From Hypoxylon rubiginosum (taxonomy: Eukaryota > Ascomycota > Sordariomycetes > Xylariales > Hypoxylaceae), in NCBI GenBank assembly GCA_902806565.1, contig CADCXA010000030.1, positions 248,001-312,000 on the forward strand: DNA of 64,000 bases. Reading direction: 5' to 3'. Shown here piece by piece: positions 21,166-33,100 of this stretch. The notes beneath the pieces were generated by a model that did not search any database, had not been told where the DNA came from, and worked only from the letters and a program-made list of their open reading frames with translations. Positions within the stretch are counted from its first letter, which is position 1. Each line of letters starts with the position of its first letter. Both the position numbers and the translations under genes were made by a program.

Positions 21166-23352
21166 ATGCTTTGCCAAACCTGTGAAGTCTCATTGCGAGC
21201 CGCTTTCGACGCCCGCGTCAAGAACCCACAAATCACGCCACTGGGTCCTTCTACCGTCTTACATCGTACCCCTCTCAGCCTCTATCGATCGATTATCGAA
21301 GGATGCTACATATGTCGGAATACTTGGATGCACATTCTAGAAAGTAAGGCTAGCAGCGCAATTTATCTTCAGCGGGCGTTCAAAGGGGATATACCGGAGA
21401 CATACGAAGAATTTTACGATCAATTGAAGGTTATAGAGGGGGATATAGAGCATTACTGGCCTCGGCATCCAACATCCCCTATCTACGACACTTCAAACAA
21501 CACCCAGCGAAGCAATGAGTCAGTGAACACAGTTGAATCATTGCTTAGCGAGGGACGGTACGTCGTGTTTCAAATATACAGTACGGAAGACTACTTTGTA
21601 ATATTTATCCGTAATGGGATTAGACACCTCGTGTTTTATTTTTGGCCAGCCTCGAGGACTATTCCGGAAATACAATCTCCTATAAGATCGCCAAGCAAGG
21701 ACCAGCGTCATTCAACAGCTGAGAGACCGGATGTGTGGCGATACTGGTTTCAAATATGTTCAACGTCTCACGCCAGGTGCCGTGCTTTAGAACATAAACG
21801 GCAACCATTCGTACCGGATAGGCTTATACAGATCCTCGGGGACGACGAGGGGAATACTACCCAATGGCGACTTGTTGAAAAATGCTGTAGGGAGATCGAC
21901 CCATCGACCTCGTACGTCACACTGAGCCATTGCTGGGGGTCCTCTGAACACCTCAAATTGGTGAAAGGGAAACAATCTGTTTTTCGTGAAGCCTCGAGCA
22001 CCTCCGACCTATCGAAGACCTATCAGGATGCATTTCAAATAGCTACGATATTGGGCTTTCATTTCATCTGGATCGATTCCTTATGTATCCTTCAAGATGA
22101 TGCAGATGATTGGAAAACCCAGTCTTCGATGATGGGATCGATTTATAGCGATGGCCGCTGTAATATCGCGGCAACTTGGGCTGCGGATGGGACCGATGGC
22201 TGTTTTAGTCCGAGAGATCCATGCATGATCGATGCTACGACGATAAAGTTACCCTTCAAAGATCAGCTCGTAGATTGCGACGTAGACTTCCATCAGCACC
22301 ATTCCGACGAGGTTGAAAGAGCTCCGTTGAATAGGCGTGGGTGGGTTGTTCAAGAGCGATATCTGGCAAGGAAGCAATTGAGCTTTTCGAAGAGCCAGGT
22401 ATATTGGGAGTGTTTGGAATCTGTAGCTTCCGAACAGTACCCCAATGGCTACCCCAAAGCTACATCTGTGAAGGATAAGCCAAGCGTAGAAGGGATCAAA
22501 GATGATTTTCTTGTTGTCTGGGCGGATTTGGTGAACAGGTACTCAAGGTGTACCCTGACTCGAAAATCCGACAAGTTAATTGCACTGGCTGGCCTCGCCA
22601 GTGAATTTCAGAAAGCTACGAAGGATGAGTACCTTGCCGGCCTATGGAAGAAAGATCTGCATAAGCAACTATGCTGGTCATATGTATATTATAATCATCG
22701 TCCCCGAATCTCTGCCGACGTCGCGCCAACATGGTCTTGGGCCAGCTCAGACGGATCGGTAGTGGTGCCTTTCAGTGATAAACACGATGCCGACAGTTCC
22801 CCTGTCCCTCTTATCCAGCTTATAGATACGTCAGTGAGCAAGCACGAACCTGCAGACTTGCACGGCGTCACACTTTCTAAGCTGGTGATAAGAGGAGTCG
22901 CAGGTTGGGCTCGGGCGGAACGAATATACGACGAACTGTGTGGGCATAACCTGAAGTTTCAAACCACCGATCAGCCTAGAGGAATAGAGTCTTCCGCGAT
23001 GGCATGCACTAAACAACTTGTTAATATTCGGTGGGACGAGATTGTATCTTCCCGAGACGACGATCCAGTTCGATGGAATGAATTGCAAGAACAACAGGAG
23101 GGAGACCTCCTCGTTATGTGGGTGACTAACACTCCTAGCGCAATTGGCAATAGGTCTGAAGGGTTATTGCTTAGAAGGTTTCCAGGCTCTAGAAGCGAGA
23201 ATCTCTTTGTTAGGATGGGAACGTTTTCGAGTTATGGCGATTCTTTGGAGGAGCTTATAGCTACAAGGCTCGGATCTCCGATGACCAAGCATACTGTAGA
23301 CCTAAACGATGCTCGGCTAGCCGACTTAATTCATACTACCACTATCATTTGA
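21166..23352 (+). CDS. HET-domain (heterokaryon incompatibility) protein
   Basis: An intronless frame of 728 residues. The HET domain begins near residue 249 with YVTLSHCWGSS and continues through LSKTYQDAFQIATILG, IWIDSLCILQDD..DW, MGSIYSDGRCNIAA and FSPRDP, then RGWVVQERYLARK. An N-terminal cysteine pair region (MLCQTCEVSL and GCYICRNTW) precedes it, as is common in this family. HET proteins mediate allorecognition cell death when hyphae of different type fuse, and the domain is related to TIR-like folds. No NACHT, WD or ankyrin repeats follow, so this is the plain HET-plus-unknown-C-terminus architecture. Such genes are typically expanded, fast-evolving and located in accessory regions, as here. 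Its partner is unknown. Confidence 0.92.
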   Translation: MLCQTCEVSLRAAFDARVKNPQITPLGPSTVLHRTPLSLYRSIIEGCYICRNTWMHILESKASSAIYLQRAFKGDIPETYEEFYDQLKVIEGDIEHYWPRHPTSPIYDTSNNTQRSNESVNTVESLLSEGRYVVFQIYSTEDYFVIFIRNGIRHLVFYFWPASRTIPEIQSPIRSPSKDQRHSTAERPDVWRYWFQICSTSHARCRALEHKRQPFVPDRLIQILGDDEGNTTQWRLVEKCCREIDPSTSYVTLSHCWGSSEHLKLVKGKQSVFREASSTSDLSKTYQDAFQIATILGFHFIWIDSLCILQDDADDWKTQSSMMGSIYSDGRCNIAATWAADGTDGCFSPRDPCMIDATTIKLPFKDQLVDCDVDFHQHHSDEVERAPLNRRGWVVQERYLARKQLSFSKSQVYWECLESVASEQYPNGYPKATSVKDKPSVEGIKDDFLVVWADLVNRYSRCTLTRKSDKLIALAGLASEFQKATKDEYLAGLWKKDLHKQLCWSYVYYNHRPRISADVAPTWSWASSDGSVVVPFSDKHDADSSPVPLIQLIDTSVSKHEPADLHGVTLSKLVIRGVAGWARAERIYDELCGHNLKFQTTDQPRGIESSAMACTKQLVNIRWDEIVSSRDDDPVRWNELQEQQEGDLLVMWVTNTPSAIGNRSEGLLLRRFPGSRSENLFVRMGTFSSYGDSLEELIATRLGSPMTKHTVDLNDARLADLIHTTTII

Positions 23353-24898
23353 TATACCAACTTGAATTTCCATAGAAACATGATTTACTAATAGGTGAGA
23401 ACGAGGGTCTGTCTCTAGAATTAACTGACGGTTTCGTAGCACCGGTGTTGCCGGGACTTAACGTTGAGTTTAGATTGTGACCTGTCATCAAGACTAGCTG
23501 CCAATTTGTATTGTTTATATAATATAATGCTGACTTAATGCCGTGCAATAGTAAATCCGCACTCCATTCTATCATTCGTCCCTTCTGTCATCTTACTCAT
23601 GCCGAAAACTATTTTCCGCAGTCTTACTGCCTACCGAGCCGGGCTGCTACCTTATACGGAACGGGACGGGGATATCATTGGGGGGAGGGTTTCAAGATCG
23701 GCACAAGCTCGGTAGACGATGACGTTGGGTTGGAGGTTGGAGACCTGCGGGTCGGACCGGATCCGTAGGTCGTCCTTTCTCCGGCCAAACGGAGTCCCAC
23801 TGGTTTTTCCCGGGGAATTCTAGATTGCGTTCTGGACGACGAGTCTAGCCTTGCCAGCCCTTGAAGGATTATGTTATCACGAGAACCCGGTTCTGCCCGA
23901 TCGAAGTTTTACCACTGCAACTAACTACAAACAGGAGGATCTGGGGCTCTTGGCGCCGCTGTACATTAGCGCTCGTTAGCGCCTCGATGACCTCACGATG
24001 GGTATCCTATAACGTCGTGACGCTGGTTTGGAGCTTTCGATACCAGTTTTAACGACATGCGATCTACCCTCCGTTGACCTTAAAGACTTTTTCTGCTTGA
24101 TCACTCTCGAAATTCAAGATGTGGATAGACTTAAAAGGCCATGTGATTGTCGTCGGTGACCTCAACTAGGGTACCATCCATTACGTTGTACAGGTTCTAG
24201 GAGACGGTGTGAAGGCATCGTGACAAGGTTCGCAATTCACTTTTCTCCACTGTGGCTGTGGCGCCCTGCCGGTTACGTAAATAAGCCAGTCTGGGGTATC
24301 TAGAGGATCTTATCGTCGTTCTTGAGACCCAGAATTCCCCCGGAGAGCCGGAAGAAGTCGGAACATGTAGGAATGCGTCTAGCCCAATAGCGGGAAGAAC
24401 TTCGGTAAGGCTACGGGGCGAAAGGGCAAAGATATTTATCATGATCCTGAACGGTCTTAGATTCTCTCAACTGCATGATGGATGCAGATATGCGATGCAA
24501 GGGCGATTACGCAGTGCACCTCGAGCCGCGGCCGTTGGTCTGTCAGGCTGGTTGCATCATGGATCTTGGCGGCTCAAAAAAGACCTTACCCAAGTACCGA
24601 ATGATCGCCATGCAGGGTAGGGTTGGACGGATGGAAAGATTCGGGTTGCTTGTCTGCTTGTTCGTGTACATGTTCGTTTACACATGCAAGGGTCTAGGGT
24701 TAGGGTGTTGGGTATACGACCTCCCAATATCAGGAGGCTCCTTCAACCGAGTTCTAGACGATAGTAGTGTTACAATGAAGAATTTGCATCTTGTGTTGAG
24801 AGCATTTGGGAAGGTAATTGTCCAGTTGTAAGAGGGAAAGTCCCGGGAAAACTAAAGATCTGAATGTCTGGATTCCGATAGGACACGGGTAGGTGCAT

Positions 24899-24947
24899 GG
24901 AGAATGGAGAATGGAGAATGGAGAATGGAGAATGGAGAATGGAGAAA
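24899..24947. repeat. Heptamer tandem repeat (GGAGAAT)6 plus one imperfect unit
   Basis: Six perfect GGAGAAT units are followed by GGAGAAA. Being a 7-mer it shifts frame each unit and is not coding. Confidence 0.95.
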
Positions 24948-25698
24948 GTATCATGGCCCGGCACGTGTGGAAGTCTTGATGGTTAAGTTAATGGTTAAGT
25001 CAAGAAATTGTCACTTTTGATAAGTCGGATCCGGGGCCCCTCAAAGAATACCAACGTTGCCCGTGTGCTTCTCACGAGAACCGAAGTCTTCTCTATATCA
25101 CGTTATCTGAAGTTACCGACGGCATAGGTAGCGGTGTACCCGAATCGCGGATCCCCGGATGGTCTCGTATAATTTTGATTCCCGAGGTTCTTCAAGGTAC
25201 ACATGTATCGTGGCCCCCTTGCCCCCTTTGCTCTTTTCGCTCCTTGCCCTTCAGCCCTTCTACCGGGTCTACCCTACATAGTAAGATGTACCCAGGTATT
25301 CGTATGTAGGTACCCCCTCTGCCCACTGCCCCTCTATGGAGTTCAATGGATGTTCGCTATGGAATTCGCTATGGGGTTCTCTAAGATAACAAGTTTACCC
25401 CGCCATCGTGTGCCGTTCCTCCAATTGAACTTCCATTTCCCCTGATTCATCTGTTCGTGCATATTGTCTCTGTAATATGCAGCGACAATATAGACAAGAT
25501 AATTTTCTGGAAAGGTCTATAGAAGGTTGATGATCCGGATTGAGCAGGTGAATTGATAAATAGGTAAATAGAAGCAAGACGTCGTGGCCTATTGGTAGAT
25601 CGCAATGCACATGCGACGAAAACGATGGTTAAAATCCAGGCCCGATAGCCTATAATCCTGGTCGAATATTGATAGGCGCGGAGGGATAGCAGACGGTA

Positions 25699-25748
25699 CC
25701 AGAGGGTTGCAGAGGGTTACAGAGGGTTGCAGAGTTGCAGAGTTACAG
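25699..25748. repeat. Imperfect tandem repeat (CAGAGGGTT/CAGAGTT units)
   Basis: Repeats of CAGAGGGTTG, CAGAGGGTTA, CAGAGGGTTG, CAGAGTTG and CAGAGTTA follow one another. No coding role is seen. Confidence 0.85.
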
Positions 25749-26414
25749 ACGGTGGCAGGGGGGTGTTTAGAGAGGCTGAGGAAAAAAACGGAATAGGACG
25801 AAACCCCAATTGCATATGACACCACAACCACACACCAACTCGGGCATAGCTCTCTCTCACCTCTCTCTGATGTCTGGATGGCGATCCACAATAGAACTTA
25901 TCTTGTAATCCGGCAAACCAACTTTCACACTAGGGCTGTCTCTTCCCAGCTCTCCGCGCCTTGAACTATTACGCTACGCCACGATCCCCTTGCTAGGGTA
26001 ACCGAGAAAAACTACATACTATAGTACATACATACTTACCTACCTAGGTACATAGTACGGTAGAGACAAAGAAAGCCCGGTTCAGCTCGCCTTCCCGATG
26101 ATGCAGGGTCGCCTGCTCCGGTTTGAATTCGTGCCTCAGGATCTAATGAATGACAACGACGGCTACTGGCCAGTGGAATGTCTCGAACAAACTTCGCCCT
26201 CTCCACTCCCTTCGTCTTTCCTATATATTCTCGGGTTCGGCCCATGACTAGCAGACCGAAAAGTTACCTTCAGACTCCATGCATTGCCGGCCTATCGTCT
26301 GCTACCCCATTTAATCAAATTAGATATCGACATTCCCCGTTTGTCTTCGGGTACAACTATCCCTTTAGCTGCTACAAGCCTGTCGAATCCCGAAATTCGT
26401 CAACCTTAAGAACC

Positions 26415-29222
26415 ATGAACGACCCAGTCCTCAGAACCGCTTCTCCTTACACTGATCCCTCCGTCAAAGGTCCCAAATCCCAACAGCTCTCCACCGGTCA
26501 CTCCCATTCTCTCCTCCAGCACAGCAAGAGTAAGCTCGGCTCCTCCGCGGCTCCTCCGCAAAAAGGCGACAAAGCTATGAATCTGGACCCCCTGAAGACT
26601 AATGGTTCCTTAGTGATTTCCAACAACAAAGTCAACAAGACAGCTCTTCACCCGGGTGGTGTCGAGTAAGTAGCCTTCTCTCTAGACAACTAGACAATGA
26701 AATAAGAGGTCATCGCTAATATCTGCCGTGTTTAGACCCCACCACGAGAGGGAGCACACAGAATTAGGTACGACGCGAGCCGTTCCACCTTAACAAGCTT
26801 TCGGCATCCAAGCCTAATGACATGTTTGCCGGTTGACTGACATCGGGCCAATGCAGAGGAGGAGTTACACGAGAAGGCACACATCGACTATGACAGGGTC
26901 GCCATTGTGAGCCACAACATCACGGAATGTCTTGTTGACTGTATAACTAATGCGACCTATAGATTCCCAACCCTTCTGTCGCCGCCTTATACGAAGATGC
27001 TCTTGTAAGTTGGCTCCGAGATCGGGTCACGCGACCAACACGCGACTCATGCTGATGAACTATGAAGGTGTACGAGATGGGCTCGGCTATCGCTTCGAGC
27101 GGCGCATTAACTGCCTACTCTGGAGCCAAGACTGGTCGGTCACCTTCAGACAAGAGAATCGTCAAGGAGCCGTCATCAGAGACCGATATCTGGTAAGGAT
27201 ACCCGTGTCTCATACAAGCTTTACACATACACATGCACATGCACATGGAACATGAGATGATGGCTAACCTACTGCTCTTTACAGGTGGGGACCTGTCAAC
27301 AAGCCAATGGCTCCCGAGGTAAGACGGTCATTATCCTTTCTATCATTACTTTTACATTCCATGCCCTTAGCGAACTTGCTCGCGTGCTCTTTACCATTCC
27401 TTGACTTTTTCATCGGCATTACCCGCATCAAAGAAGTAAAACCCTTCCCATGATCAAGATAATCTCTATACGTCACCGACTTCCATTCTTGTTTGAAACC
27501 TGCTTCCATTCGTTTTCGATTGTCGTTACCCCGAATTCCCAGAATAAGTATAGGGAATGCCTCTTTGGGAAGTCGTATAGCGAGGGCATCTGGTCTAGAC
27601 TTGGTGGCTTTGACTGACCCCTGTCGTTTGGCGTCATCCCAAGCCAAGACCTGGTACCCTTGAGAGTTCGGCCCAGATCCGGCAACAGCCCTGCACCCCG
27701 CCTTTCGGCAAGCCGGACTAGTTTCCAGCTTCCAGCCCCACCACTATATATGCACGTGTCATATTTATTTCCATAACGAAGTCTTAAAGACTCAAGACTA
27801 ACACGACTACTCTTGTTATAGGTCTGGAAAATCAACCGCGAACGTGCAGTTGACTACCTAAACACCCGAACGAGGATCTATGTCGTCGACGGCTACGCTG
27901 GCTGGGATGAGAAGTACCGAATCCGTGTTCGAGTCATCTGTGCTCGCGCCTACCATGCATTGTTCATGCGCAACATGCTCATCCGCCCCTCGCGCGAGGA
28001 GTTGGAGCATTTCCACCCGGACTACACGATCTACAATGCCGGAACCTTCCCGGCCAACCGATATACCGAGGGCATGACCTCGGGTACCTCGGTCGCTATT
28101 AACTTTGCCGAGAAGGAAATGGTTATCCTCGGTACCGAGTACGCAGGCGAAATGAAGAAGGGCGTCTTCACCGTATTATTCTACGAGATGCCTATTAAGC
28201 ACAACGTTCTGACTCTCCACTCTTCGGCAAACGAGGGTAAGAACGGCGACGTCACGCTTTTCTTCGGTCTGTCCGGTACTGGCAAGACTACCCTGTCTGC
28301 CGACCCTAACAGGGCTCTAATCGGCGACGACGAGCACTGCTGGAGTGACCGTGGTGTCTTCAATATCGAGGGTGGCTGCTACGCCAAGTGCATCGGGCTC
28401 TCCGCGGAAAAGGAACCGGATATCTTCGGCGCCATCCGATTCGGCTCCGTCCTTGAGAATGTCGTGTTTGACCAGGACACCCGAGAAGTCGACTATGACG
28501 ATGCCACCCTGACTGAGAACACGAGATGGTGAGTTCATCTGCCTGAATAGTGAAAAAAGGCAATAAAACTAACATAATCCCGTAGCGCATACCCCATCGA
28601 GTACATCAGCAACGCCAAGATTCCCTGCATTTCAGAAAGCCACCCCAGCAACATTATTCTGCTGACTTGTGATGCGCGTGGTGTACTACCACCGATCTCC
28701 AAGCTGGACAGTGCCCAGACCATGTTCCACTTCATCTCCGGTTACACGTCCAAGATGGCCGGTACCGAGGATGGTGTAACGGAACCCGAAGCTACCTTCT
28801 CATCCTGCTTCGCCCAGCCCTTCTTGGCTCTGCACCCCATGCGATACGCAAAGATGCTGGCGGACAAGATAGAAAAACACTCCGCCAACGCTTGGCTCTT
28901 GAACACGGGTTGGGTTGGTGCTGGCTACGTCCACGGTGGTAAGCGCTGCCCTCTTAAGTACACCCGTGCTATTCTCGACGCCATCCACTCGGGTGAATTG
29001 GCCAAGTCGGAGTACGAGACATACGATGTCTTCAACCTCCAAGTACCCAAGACGTGCCCCGGCGTGCCCGCGGAGCTTCTGAACCCTAAGACCGCCTGGA
29101 CCGCGGGATCAGAAAGTTTCGGCGAGGAGGTGAAGAAGCTCGGCGGGCTCTTCATCGAGAACTTCAAGAAGTACGAATCAGAAGCTACCGATGAAGTTAA
29201 GGCAGCTGGTCCGATTGTTTAA
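26415..29222 (+). CDS. pck1: Phosphoenolpyruvate carboxykinase (ATP)
   Basis: Eight exons (26415-26665, 26736-26767, 26857-26906, 26963-27004, 27068-27192, 27285-27318, 27822-28528, 28586-29222) total 625 residues and read as continuous PEPCK from TALHPGG to the C-terminus. Diagnostic motifs are TGRSPSDKR near the start of the catalytic part, the P-loop [11 protein letters not shown] at about residue 327 and the metal/kinase-2 motif [10 protein letters not shown] after it. The enzyme converts oxaloacetate plus ATP to phosphoenolpyruvate, the committing step of gluconeogenesis from acetate, fatty acids or amino acids, in the cytosol. The start at 26415 leaves about 75 residues before the conserved core; an internal ATG at 26577 would give 571 residues, nearer other fungal enzymes. 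Intron 6 is unusually long (503 nt). Exons 2 to 6 are very small. Confidence 0.95.
27319..27821 (+). other. Unusually long (503-nt) intron in the PEPCK gene
   Basis: It starts GTAAGACGG right after the codon for Glu in MAPE and ends ...TTGTTATAG before VWKINRE. The other six introns of the gene are 56-92 nt. Open frames on the opposite strand inside it have no recognisable product. The first 52 nt (to CCCTTAG) look like a complete short intron by themselves, so the excess may be an insertion. Confidence 0.8.
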
Positions 29223-30103
29223 AAAAGCAAGGCGCATCGCGGCATGATCTTTCTTTGATTCCTGCTTCTCTGTTCTCTTTTATTTTATTTAGTAAGGAGT
29301 TGAGAGCATTGGGCATGTTTTTTAAGGGGAACGACGCATCTGTGGAATGACTACCACGACGATCGTTCTACGCGATACACTAGACGGCAAGACCGACGGC
29401 AAGACCAAACGACGCAGCCCCTCGAACAAGAGGGAGCTAGCTGTACAAATTGAACGCAAGGATACCGAGTAATAAAACTCTGGAGGGGATGAAGTCCCGA
29501 ACGCAAGTCCGTTGATGTACGTAATCGGACCTAGATAGTTTTCTTCTTTTAATAAATAGAAGAGTTAGGATATGATAAAACATATGACTGCACAAGTCGT
29601 ATTGGTGATGTAGTATGACATGTAGTATGATATCTTGTAATTGGTAAGAGGCTCGTGATACGCTGTATGAAATTAGTATTCGGTTTGGCATGAAATCTTT
29701 TTTCATCACAGAAGTGCTTTTGCAAGTAGTTGATGATTGGGTAGACGATGCGTAAAAGTGTCTTGGTTTCTAAAGTAGCCGTAAGCCGTATGCCGTGAGC
29801 CGTATGCCGTAATCCGTAATCGCGGTTGTACGAGAACTTCGGAAAGCTGACGCTAGGCTCGTTCTGGGTTAGCGGCCGCGGCTTGAGTAGTCCCAGGGTC
29901 AAGACGCAGAGACGCAGAGACAAGGATATCGAAAATCAATTGGCACTGTCTTTGCATCTGATAATTGATATGCCACTCTCCCCACTACAACTACTACAAC
30001 CATTTTTATAGACGCGGCGCGATTCAATAACCCTTCCGACGTGGAAGACGACCGAGGGACTATCTCTTTACTGTTATTCGGCCGACGATGACAAGCAACC
30101 AAG
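29223..30103. other. Intergenic region between PEPCK and PAN2
   Basis: 3' UTR of PEPCK and promoter of PAN2, both on the plus strand. A short imperfect repeat of CCGTA(A/T)G-type units lies at 29778-29820. No gene is seen. Confidence 0.5.
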
Positions 30104-33100
30104 ATGGACGGAGATTGGGACGAGGCAAGCAAATTCCTACCCAATTCAATTGCAAGGCAATTGACATACGTTACCCATGTCGGCTGTCGATCTAGATACT
30201 CTAGACATTCCTTTACACTCGAGATCTAGATTCTCCTTTGCACTCGAGACTGACGTAGAGTGCCTCAATAGGTTGCGCGCATACCTTTTCCACCGCCTGG
30301 TCTCCGGGCTATGCCGACACCTGTCACCGTCCTTGCCTTCGATACTAGCCAAGAGCTCCTATGGACTGGTAACGAATATGTACGAGAACGCTAGCCACCG
30401 GCCAATCTTAGCCGTCGCCTTCGAATATCGTGCTGATACCTAATCTAGGGTCGGGTGTCTTCCTTCTACGGCGCGAAGTTACAGCCGTACACGTCCTTCA
30501 AGGCCCATACCTCCCAAGATGGACCGGTCCGACAGATACTCTTCAACGATAAGGGCGTTATAGCTCTCGGGTCCCGTGGCGTACATATGGCAATGCGAAG
30601 AGGTCCGCCTCTCTGGTCAATTAGGTCTGCCTCTTTGTCACCAGCGGGCTCTGCCATTGATTCTAACTGGGGATAATATAGACATGAGGATATGCAGGAG
30701 TTGCGCTGCATGAGTTTCACCTCGAAGGGTACAGCCGAAATACTGGTCGCTGGCGAGCAAGACAAGATGTTCGTCATTGACACGAACAAGGGCGAGATTA
30801 CTAAACAAGTACGATGTGCATTGTCAGTCTTAGGCCGGGGCAATTCTGCTAACTGTTGCCCATTAGTTGCCGACGGAGCATAAGTACAAGATTATGAGGA
30901 GGAGCCGGAGCCGGCATATATGCGCCGCCACGTCTACCGGTGCTGTCCACATCATCGACTCCGTCAGCTTCCAAGTCACCAAAATCTGGAACGCGCACAC
31001 GGCGGCGATCAATGATATGGATGCGCAGCATGACTTCATCGTTACGTGCGGGTATTCCATGAGACAGAATGGCAACTATATGCCCGACCCCTTTGTAAAT
31101 GTTTTCGACCTGAAAAACATGGTCTCAATGTCTCCCATCCCCTTCCCCGCCGGTGCTGCTTATGTTCGGATGCACCCTCGCATGTCCACCACCAGTATTG
31201 TCATGTCGCAGATAGGGCAGATGCACGTGGTTGATCTCATGAACCCTAATACTAGCAATGTACGACAAGCGAATAGTCTCGCTTTCTTTTCAATGATAGA
31301 AATTGCATCGTCCGGCGAGGCGGTTGCGCTTGCGGATCTCGATTGCTTCATCCATCTCTGGGGCTCGCCCAACAAATTGCACTTCGCCGAATTTGCCACA
31401 CCGATAGAACTCGCTGAACCTACGCCAGGACCCCGATTAGAATTCGATTCTCTTGATACGTGAGTTTTATCCAGTGTGGCGTGCGCTGGTATTTGCTGAT
31501 GGCCTGTCAGATCGTTGAGCACCGTCGGTATGCCCTACTATAGAGAAGTATTGCTATCGGCATGGCCAAACAACATGGTGACAGAGGTCGGGGCTCCTCC
31601 CGTCAAAATTGACCCCCAATTCTTAGCAACTCTACAGGAGCGAGAATGGGGTTACTTTGGCAAGAATACTCGCCCGCTGCGGAGGAACCAGGTTGAAGAT
31701 ACACGAAGCGCCGAAAGTCCCCAGAGCTCTCTCAAGCCACCCAAGTTCTTAAGTGAAAAAGCAAGAGAAGCGGCTAAGTCCCCAGCAGGAACACCGGCTC
31801 CCGAAGAAGTTGTTCCCGAATTTCCACAGGTCTTACAAGATACCAAGCTTGAAAGTCTGAAGATCGAAGTTCCTGAATTGTATCAAAACATTGAGATCAA
31901 ATACAGTAAATTCGGAATCGACGACTTTGACTTTGGGTAAGTCAATTTACCCCTTTGACAGAAATGTCGTTAATAAAATCCAGCTATTTCAACAAAACCC
32001 AGTATTCGGGGTTACAGAATCACATTGTCAATGCGTACGCGAATCCGCTCTTACAGGTTATGCATTATACCCCCTTGGTTCGTAATGTCGCCCTCCAGCA
32101 TGCCGCTACGGCCTGCGTAGACGAGTTATGTCTTCTCTGCGAATTGGGATTTCTCTTTGATATGCTCCACAAGGCGGAAGGGGAAGCTTGTCAAGCATCC
32201 AATTTCACCAAGACTCTTAGTTACCATCCTGAAGGTAAGCAATTGCCTAATGCTCCTCCGTCCCCATACCTGCTAACTATAGCTCGCAAGCCGGCAAGCT
32301 TGGTTTGCTCGAAGAGGAGCCCCATTCGTCTCGGACAGTCATGTTGCAGCAGTTGACTAGATTTCTACTTCGCCAAATGGCCCAGAATTACAGCCTCATA
32401 GCGCAGAATCCACAGCCTTACGCTACTGATCTAACTCGTCCCGGAACATTCGAAGAGGTAAATCTACCAGCTTTCCTAAGAGAATGTATATACAGCTACT
32501 AACACCCGTAGCTTTTTCAAACATCCGCTACTAGTTCTATTCGGTGTATGAACTGCAAAAGCGAAACCACCAAGGCCGACCACACCATGGTAAATGAGTT
32601 GATATATCCGCAGAATGTAAGCAAAATTGATTGGAGCTGATTTTCACGTGCGAAATACTCACCAAATTAGAAATCTGGCCATAGAAACCCGAGAGCGCGA
32701 GGGACGACATTTTCTCAAGTATTGAAGATGAGCGTAGAGAGAGAAACAACTAACAAAGGGTGGTGTAATAACTGCCATAGATACCAGACCTTAGCCACAC
32801 GAAAGACCATACATAGAATACCCAGCGTATTGATGCTTACCACTGCGATTAGCAGCAATGAACACCGGCGGCTTTGGGCTACTCCCGGATGGCTCCCAGA
32901 AGAGATCGGTGTCATAGTCGATAATGGCCAATTCTTTTGCTTTGAAGGGGAAGACTTGAAGTTGCATTTGCAGCGAGCGATACATACAATTACGGTGTAT
33001 TCTTTAACGGGCCTAGCTGTCAACATTGAAGGTGGCCAGCAACAGAGGTCTCATCTCGTGGCCATGGCAAATAGTAAGATTTCATAAGAACTAGAATTAG

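Larger units (their letters stand above)
23353..26414. other. 3-kb region without a supported gene
   Basis: No frame longer than about 120 codons and none with motif or codon bias. It contains a heptamer tandem repeat (24899-24947), a decamer-like imperfect repeat (25699-25748) and a tRNA-like degenerate segment around 25579-25652. It may hold relics of older elements. The last part is the PEPCK promoter. Confidence 0.45.

Noticed and set aside
24690..24712. Telomere-like AGGGTTAGGG
   Set aside because: Less than two TTAGGG units and inside ordinary sequence; not a telomere or a clear interstitial tract.
25860..25990. Possible second tRNA-like fold on the minus strand
   Set aside because: Box-A-like sequence is present but the anticodon loop has eight bases and no box B follows.
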